A stretch of 64,000 nucleotides of DNA from Zoroaster sp. YZ-2022 (Eukaryota > Echinodermata > Asteroidea > Forcipulatida > Zoroasteridae), in NCBI GenBank assembly GCA_029582265.1, contig CM055831.1, forward strand, positions 27,900,189-27,964,188, in the 5' to 3' direction. Below the pieces are notes generated by a model. That model saw only the letters and a list, made by a program, of their open reading frames with translations. It was not told the DNA's origin and did no database searches. Positions 60,019 to 64,000 of the stretch are shown in pieces; within the stretch, counting starts at the first letter, position 1; the number at the start of each line of letters is the position of its first letter. Position numbers and translations under genes: made by a program.

Positions 60019-60430
60019 AAAAAATTTCAAAATTAACAGATTCCAATACAACTGGTATCATTGTCAAGGTCTTGAATAATCGATTACAATGATATAAGGA
60101 TCATCTTCCTCTGGCCAAAAATAAGGAAGTTATGACATGTTGAATCCGGCAATTTTAGGCCTGTAAATGGCAAATATTTTATAAGGAAAACAAAGAAATG
60201 TAAATTTGACTTGTGACCCGTTTCCTAGATTTTCTCGGATTCCATATCATAACTTTCAAAATTCTTGTCCGATTTTCAAAAGGTTGGTATCACTGGAATG
60301 CTTGGGAAAAGAGAAAGAATAATAACCTATTTCCAGGCTAATTCAATGATTAGTTTGTTTTGTAGTGCTGATTTACAAATAAGAAATACAAAAAAAATGT
60401 GTTAAAAAAAAAAATAATAATAATGAAAAA
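60019..60430. other. Spacer, nothing recognised
   Basis: AT-rich sequence after the fold-back element. No gene or element end was seen. Confidence 0.4.
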
Positions 60431-60439
60431 AAATAATGA

Positions 60440-60730
60440 AAAAAAAAAATTACTCAAATCTGAGGACTATTTTTATATTTTTACACTGAAATCTTCGAAA
60501 GATTCTCATCCCTGATTTAATTAAATATTAGAACAATTTATAAATTATATTGGACTGTATATATACATGTATGAAACAAAATAATGAAAATAAATTTAAA
60601 AAATTTAAAAAACATTCAAATTACTCAAATTTGAGGATTTTTAAATATTTATACTGAAATCCGCGAGAAATTCTTATCCCTGATTTAATTAAACATTAAA
60701 AAAAAATAAAAATAATATTGGACTGGAAAA
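60440..60730. repeat. Imperfect ~165-bp tandem duplication
   Basis: ATTACTCAAATCTGAGGA and ATTACTCAAATTTGAGGA, then CTGAAATC, TCCCTGATTTAATTAAA and ATATTGGACTG recur in order. The A-rich linkers differ. Confidence 0.7.
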
Positions 60731-61016
60731 ATTAAAAAAATGAAATAAGTTATGAGAACTAATATTATTGTGTTACGCCGATGTATATTAGGTTTAAACG
60801 GACGATTTATCGGACTGAAAATTCGGCCGATTGAACGTTCGTTTTGTTGACATAAAAAATGGTACACAATGTAGCGTGCTGAACGCGGCGCATTACAATC
60901 TTTGGTTGACATCGATTTCTGCTCATCAAAAACGTAATCATGAATCGTCCAATCGCCGTCAAAATTGGCCAAGAGGTAGAAAACAAGTATAGAAAAATTA
61001 GTAGTGTGGTTTGATA
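60731..61016. other. Spacer with a minus-strand open frame of doubtful status
   Basis: A frame of about 110 codons (61023-60685) has a coding-like middle (FDGDWTIHDYVFDEQKSM) but ends in an A/T-rich tail. No family was recognised. Confidence 0.3.
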
Positions 61017-61119
61017 AGGCCATTTTTTTTTAATAACTTGGATTACGGAATCGCCGCTCGAAAAAATCGCGTTTCTGAAAAAAAATTAAAAAATCCCCGC
61101 CCGAAAAATCAAATTTTGT

Positions 61120-61153
<34 letters not shown>

Positions 61154-62470
61154 CCAATATTGTTTTCTTTAAAAAGTGGGGCTCTGAATGTTAGCAAAAA
61201 TAAATTTACATGAACCACCCGGACTTGTTCTCCTTCAGTGTCACTTCGTTTTATTTAGCCTATGTCTACAATTAAGTGTAATACACTTCCAAAACTAATG
61301 TGGAATTCAAACCCACTGGCTATTTTTACTTTATAATAATTTTGTGATTTTGTAAGCTGGGAACTTTTCAAAAAAATGCTAAAATTGTTAAAAGTCTAAA
61401 AGCTTAAAGGGTTTGGGTACTTTTTGTAGGACACAACAATGTCCACAGATTTACATTAAACTTACACGGTTTGAAGATTTAAATGATGATAGAAAGCTTC
61501 CCTTAAAATATTACTTGCTGAGGTGCTGTAGTTTTTGAGAAATAGGTAAAACAATGTCACAAAAATATTTTTCGTCTCGGGAGGCGAAAATTATTTTAGC
61601 ATGTACAACGTTTTTACCAGTTTTGGTATAAGGAAAGATCAGATGTGAAAGAAATGGTAGGGTAAATAAATTTAACAATACTAATGAGCGAAGGTGTCAC
61701 ACTTTATAGCCTTGATTTTCCTTCCTCCATGATATAAAATGGAGTACACGCTCGTGGAGGCGCATTCAACGGATTTGCTCAATGAATTGGGACAAACTTT
61801 GTCGTAATCTGCAGGTTGCGCTCTGCAGAATTGGCAGCTAAATGGCGATCCAGCAAAAATAGTGCGCAATCTGTAGATTTGCGCTCTGTTTGTATGGTAG
61901 CTCAAAGTGATGATTCGGAAAAATTGCGCGCAATCTACCCATTGTGCAAATCTGTAGAATGCGCTCAACGTTCACACGTCACGCTAGGAACCCGTTACGT
62001 ATGCCGTGGATCAGTAAATCATGAGCCTCAAATCACGGAGATATCGGTAAATTTGTCTTTATTTGTTTCAATTTTGTTTTAAAATATGTTAATTTGGTAA
62101 AAGTCGGACTTTTTGTTCGCTTTAAAAAATATGAATATATTTTTTTTTCAAGCGAAAATAATGTAAAAGTTTAGGGTGTGGCGTAAAGTTAGGGTCGGTC
62201 AGAAACCGGAAACAGAACATTTTGTTAAGCCTAAACACTCGCGACATTCATTCCAGTGACTTTCTGCTTTTGTCTACATAAATTGTGTATAATGTACGTG
62301 TTTTAGAAGCCGCCTGCGTGCTCTTGGGTATTTTTTCTTTTTTTTTTCGCCCGCCCGATTTCGTGAGCTCGAAATTCCGTAATCCCGATCATTTTTTTTT
62401 TTTTTTTTTTCCCCGATCCGCTCATTTTTGTAGCTTACAAATCCGTAATCCAAGTAATAAAAAAACGCCT
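61017..62470. mobile_element. Element with inverted ends AGGC...ACTTGGATTACGG
   Basis: Left end AGGCCATTTTTTTTTAATA then ACTTGGATTACGGA pairs with the inverse at 62440-62470, and the adjoining CGAAATC/CGCCCG segments mirror loosely. The middle (61380-61640) has sequence with GCTTCCCTTAAAATATTACT, GTCTCGGGAGGCGAAAATTA and a frame at 61816-62082 of unknown meaning. Poly-A and poly-T runs lie at 61121-61150 and 62390-62410. No transposase was recognised. Confidence 0.55.
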
Positions 62471-62496
62471 AAGGTATACTAATCACCTTTGAGTAA

Positions 62497-62707
62497 ATCG
62501 TCGATGGTTTTGATGAGCAAGAACAAACCCAAATTTCGAGAATTTTTTGGAAACTTCTAGATGCCGCATTCAGAAAATTTGAGAACGAGGTTGAAGTAGA
62601 ATATGTGATCTACGTCTTGAAAAAAGCTCCTGGAGTGCGTCAAAAACGGCCTCAGCTGAAGCGTTACAAAAGCGCTATCTACCGGTGTCTTCGCCACGGC
62701 GATTCAA
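62497..62707 (+). CDS. Coding-like exon of unknown family, cut by the gap
   Basis: A stop-free frame of 70 codons runs into the N gap. It reads ISRIFWKLLDAAFRKFENEV, then EVEYVIYVLKKAPGVRQKRP and KRYKSAIYRCLRHGDS. Codon third positions are mixed, and the composition is unlike the AT-rich neighbours, which favours real coding sequence. A possible acceptor is the AG at 62516-62517. The basic C-terminal part could bind nucleic acid or histones. I recognise no domain. The left boundary is 26 bases after the inverted-end element. Confidence 0.4.
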
Positions 62708-63207
62708 NNNNNNNNNNNNNNNNNNNNNNNNNNNNNNNNNNNNNNNNNNNNNNNNNNNNNNNNNNNNNNNNNNNNNNNNNNNNNNNNNNNNNNNNNNNNN
62801 NNNNNNNNNNNNNNNNNNNNNNNNNNNNNNNNNNNNNNNNNNNNNNNNNNNNNNNNNNNNNNNNNNNNNNNNNNNNNNNNNNNNNNNNNNNNNNNNNNNN
62901 NNNNNNNNNNNNNNNNNNNNNNNNNNNNNNNNNNNNNNNNNNNNNNNNNNNNNNNNNNNNNNNNNNNNNNNNNNNNNNNNNNNNNNNNNNNNNNNNNNNN
63001 NNNNNNNNNNNNNNNNNNNNNNNNNNNNNNNNNNNNNNNNNNNNNNNNNNNNNNNNNNNNNNNNNNNNNNNNNNNNNNNNNNNNNNNNNNNNNNNNNNNN
63101 NNNNNNNNNNNNNNNNNNNNNNNNNNNNNNNNNNNNNNNNNNNNNNNNNNNNNNNNNNNNNNNNNNNNNNNNNNNNNNNNNNNNNNNNNNNNNNNNNNNN
63201 NNNNNNN
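62708..63207. other. Assembly gap (500 N)
   Basis: Exactly 500 N, a scaffold placeholder. It ends within an NHL exon copy, so a repeated gene block is likely to be the reason for the break. Confidence 0.99.
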
Positions 63208-63693
63208 GAAAGACAGCAGGGACCCATGGAAAAATAATGGGTAACATCATAATAGGTGATGTGAAGAGGATGGTGGTGAGCGCAGCACAGTCCCACCGAT
63301 GGCTCGCCGCTTCATTCACACCATGCCCGTCGTTGAGTTGCAGCACCTTACTTCCCGGCCATTGAAAATAATAACAGAGTTGTAGCTGGGGAGGTCTGCA
63401 ACTGCAGATCATAGACATTGTTGATAGCAATGGTACTTCATTATTCACAATCAAACCAACAATCAATGGTCAGGAAGTTAAATACTGCAATGGTGGCTGT
63501 GGCACGATCAGGCATAAGATTGCAATGCACATGGGATGATAACACTGGTCATATTCAACACGTACGATGAATAAGGTGATTCATCTTCATAGAGAAATGA
63601 ATCTGTACAGACCCATAGGAATCACATTCACTGCAGATGGGCATCAGCTGGTAGCAGCAGACTGGTCCTCAGTAAAGATATATCACATAATGA
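63208..63693 (+). pseudogene. NHL-repeat exon, third copy, 5' end in the gap
   Basis: Begins at GAAAGACAGCAGGGACCC, equivalent to 16278. Recognisable blade segments are GNIIIGDVKRMVVS, ITEL-type decay in the middle, and TIMGQE/NGQEV. The end GITFTADGHQLVAADW is followed by SSVKIYH near 63690. Several one- to three-base changes break the frame. It is the C-terminal propeller part of a TRIM-NHL-type gene whose remainder would lie in or before the gap. Confidence 0.6.
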
Positions 63694-64000
63694 TGACATC
63701 CAACATGCTGATGACAAGTAATCTTTGTCATCACCATACGTAAAATGTCCTTTCCAGATATGTTACCAAACATGTAATGTAGAATCTTGAGTATCAATGT
63801 CATTCTATAGAATTAATCTTGTATCATTTATTATTAATGTTTATACATAGACATATACATATCATTGACAATGAAATCTTCACTAGTGAAATTATTTTGT
63901 TTCGATGAAAGCAACCATGCAGAAGGAAATATTTCACAAGACAAATGTCCAAGAAGCATGGTTTATCTGGGCAACAGTTGAACAAAACCACACCAGACAT
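63694..64000 (+). repeat. Block A, fourth copy (start only)
   Basis: Continues past the NHL exon with the same order as 16780-17000 and 37206-37500 (ATATGTTACC, ACATGTAATGTAGAATCTTG, GACAAATGTCCAAGAAGCAT) and runs off the window edge. Confidence 0.75.

Noticed and set aside
61816..62082. 88-codon frame with some coding character
   Set aside because: Lies inside an inverted-end element, has no family resemblance, and contains loosely repeated GCGCAATCTGTAGA-like motifs.
62605..63466. Long frames spanning the second gap on both strands
   Set aside because: They are mostly N; only the 70 codons before the gap deserve attention.

Overview
This is an AT-rich, gene-poor stretch of a metazoan genome. 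Spliced TRIM-type ring-finger exons, a C2H2 zinc-finger array, a DIRS retrotransposon, a CR1/L2-like LINE and many MITEs point to an invertebrate, probably marine. I cannot name the species. Two runs of exactly 500 N (15176-15675, 62708-63207) mark scaffold gaps of unknown size. Almost every recognisable reading frame is broken by single-base indels, so true decay and unpolished sequence cannot be told apart here.

Layout. Positions 1-39740 are built mainly from two repeated blocks: A (NHL exon at its start) and B (RING/B-box exon at its end). A occurs inverted at 1-3330, direct at 15885-20450, direct at 37206-39740, and again after the second gap (63208-64000). B occurs inverted at about 10180-14560 and direct at 22233-30490. 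A corrupted third copy of A plus B fills 30580-37205. Read on the minus strand, the left copies give one TRIM-NHL gene relic: a RING/B-box/coiled-coil exon (12177-10834) with a GTAAGT donor, a long intron, then an NHL exon (3064-2422) after an AG acceptor. A 5.8 kb DIRS element (3475-9239), an 84-bp minisatellite and a TTAA-flanked MITE sit in that intron.

Positions 39740-49500 hold a SINE, a DDE-transposase fragment, a SAP-like first exon, and copies of a second repeat block (C: 43800-44400, 44740-47225 and 56380-58345). A run of about 14 C2H2 fingers lies at 49590-50770. From 51700 to 62500 the DNA is mostly MITEs, MITE-derived satellites, and long-inverted-repeat elements, one of which contains a tRNA-like sequence. 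A coding-looking exon of unknown family runs into the second gap.

The main value of the window is as a natural experiment. Because blocks A, B and C occur several times, many insertions can be read against an uninterrupted sister copy in the same window (LINE, MITEs with 8-bp or TTAA duplications, a MITE inside a MITE). The DIRS element keeps its full diagnostic terminal architecture although its reverse transcriptase has lost the palm core.
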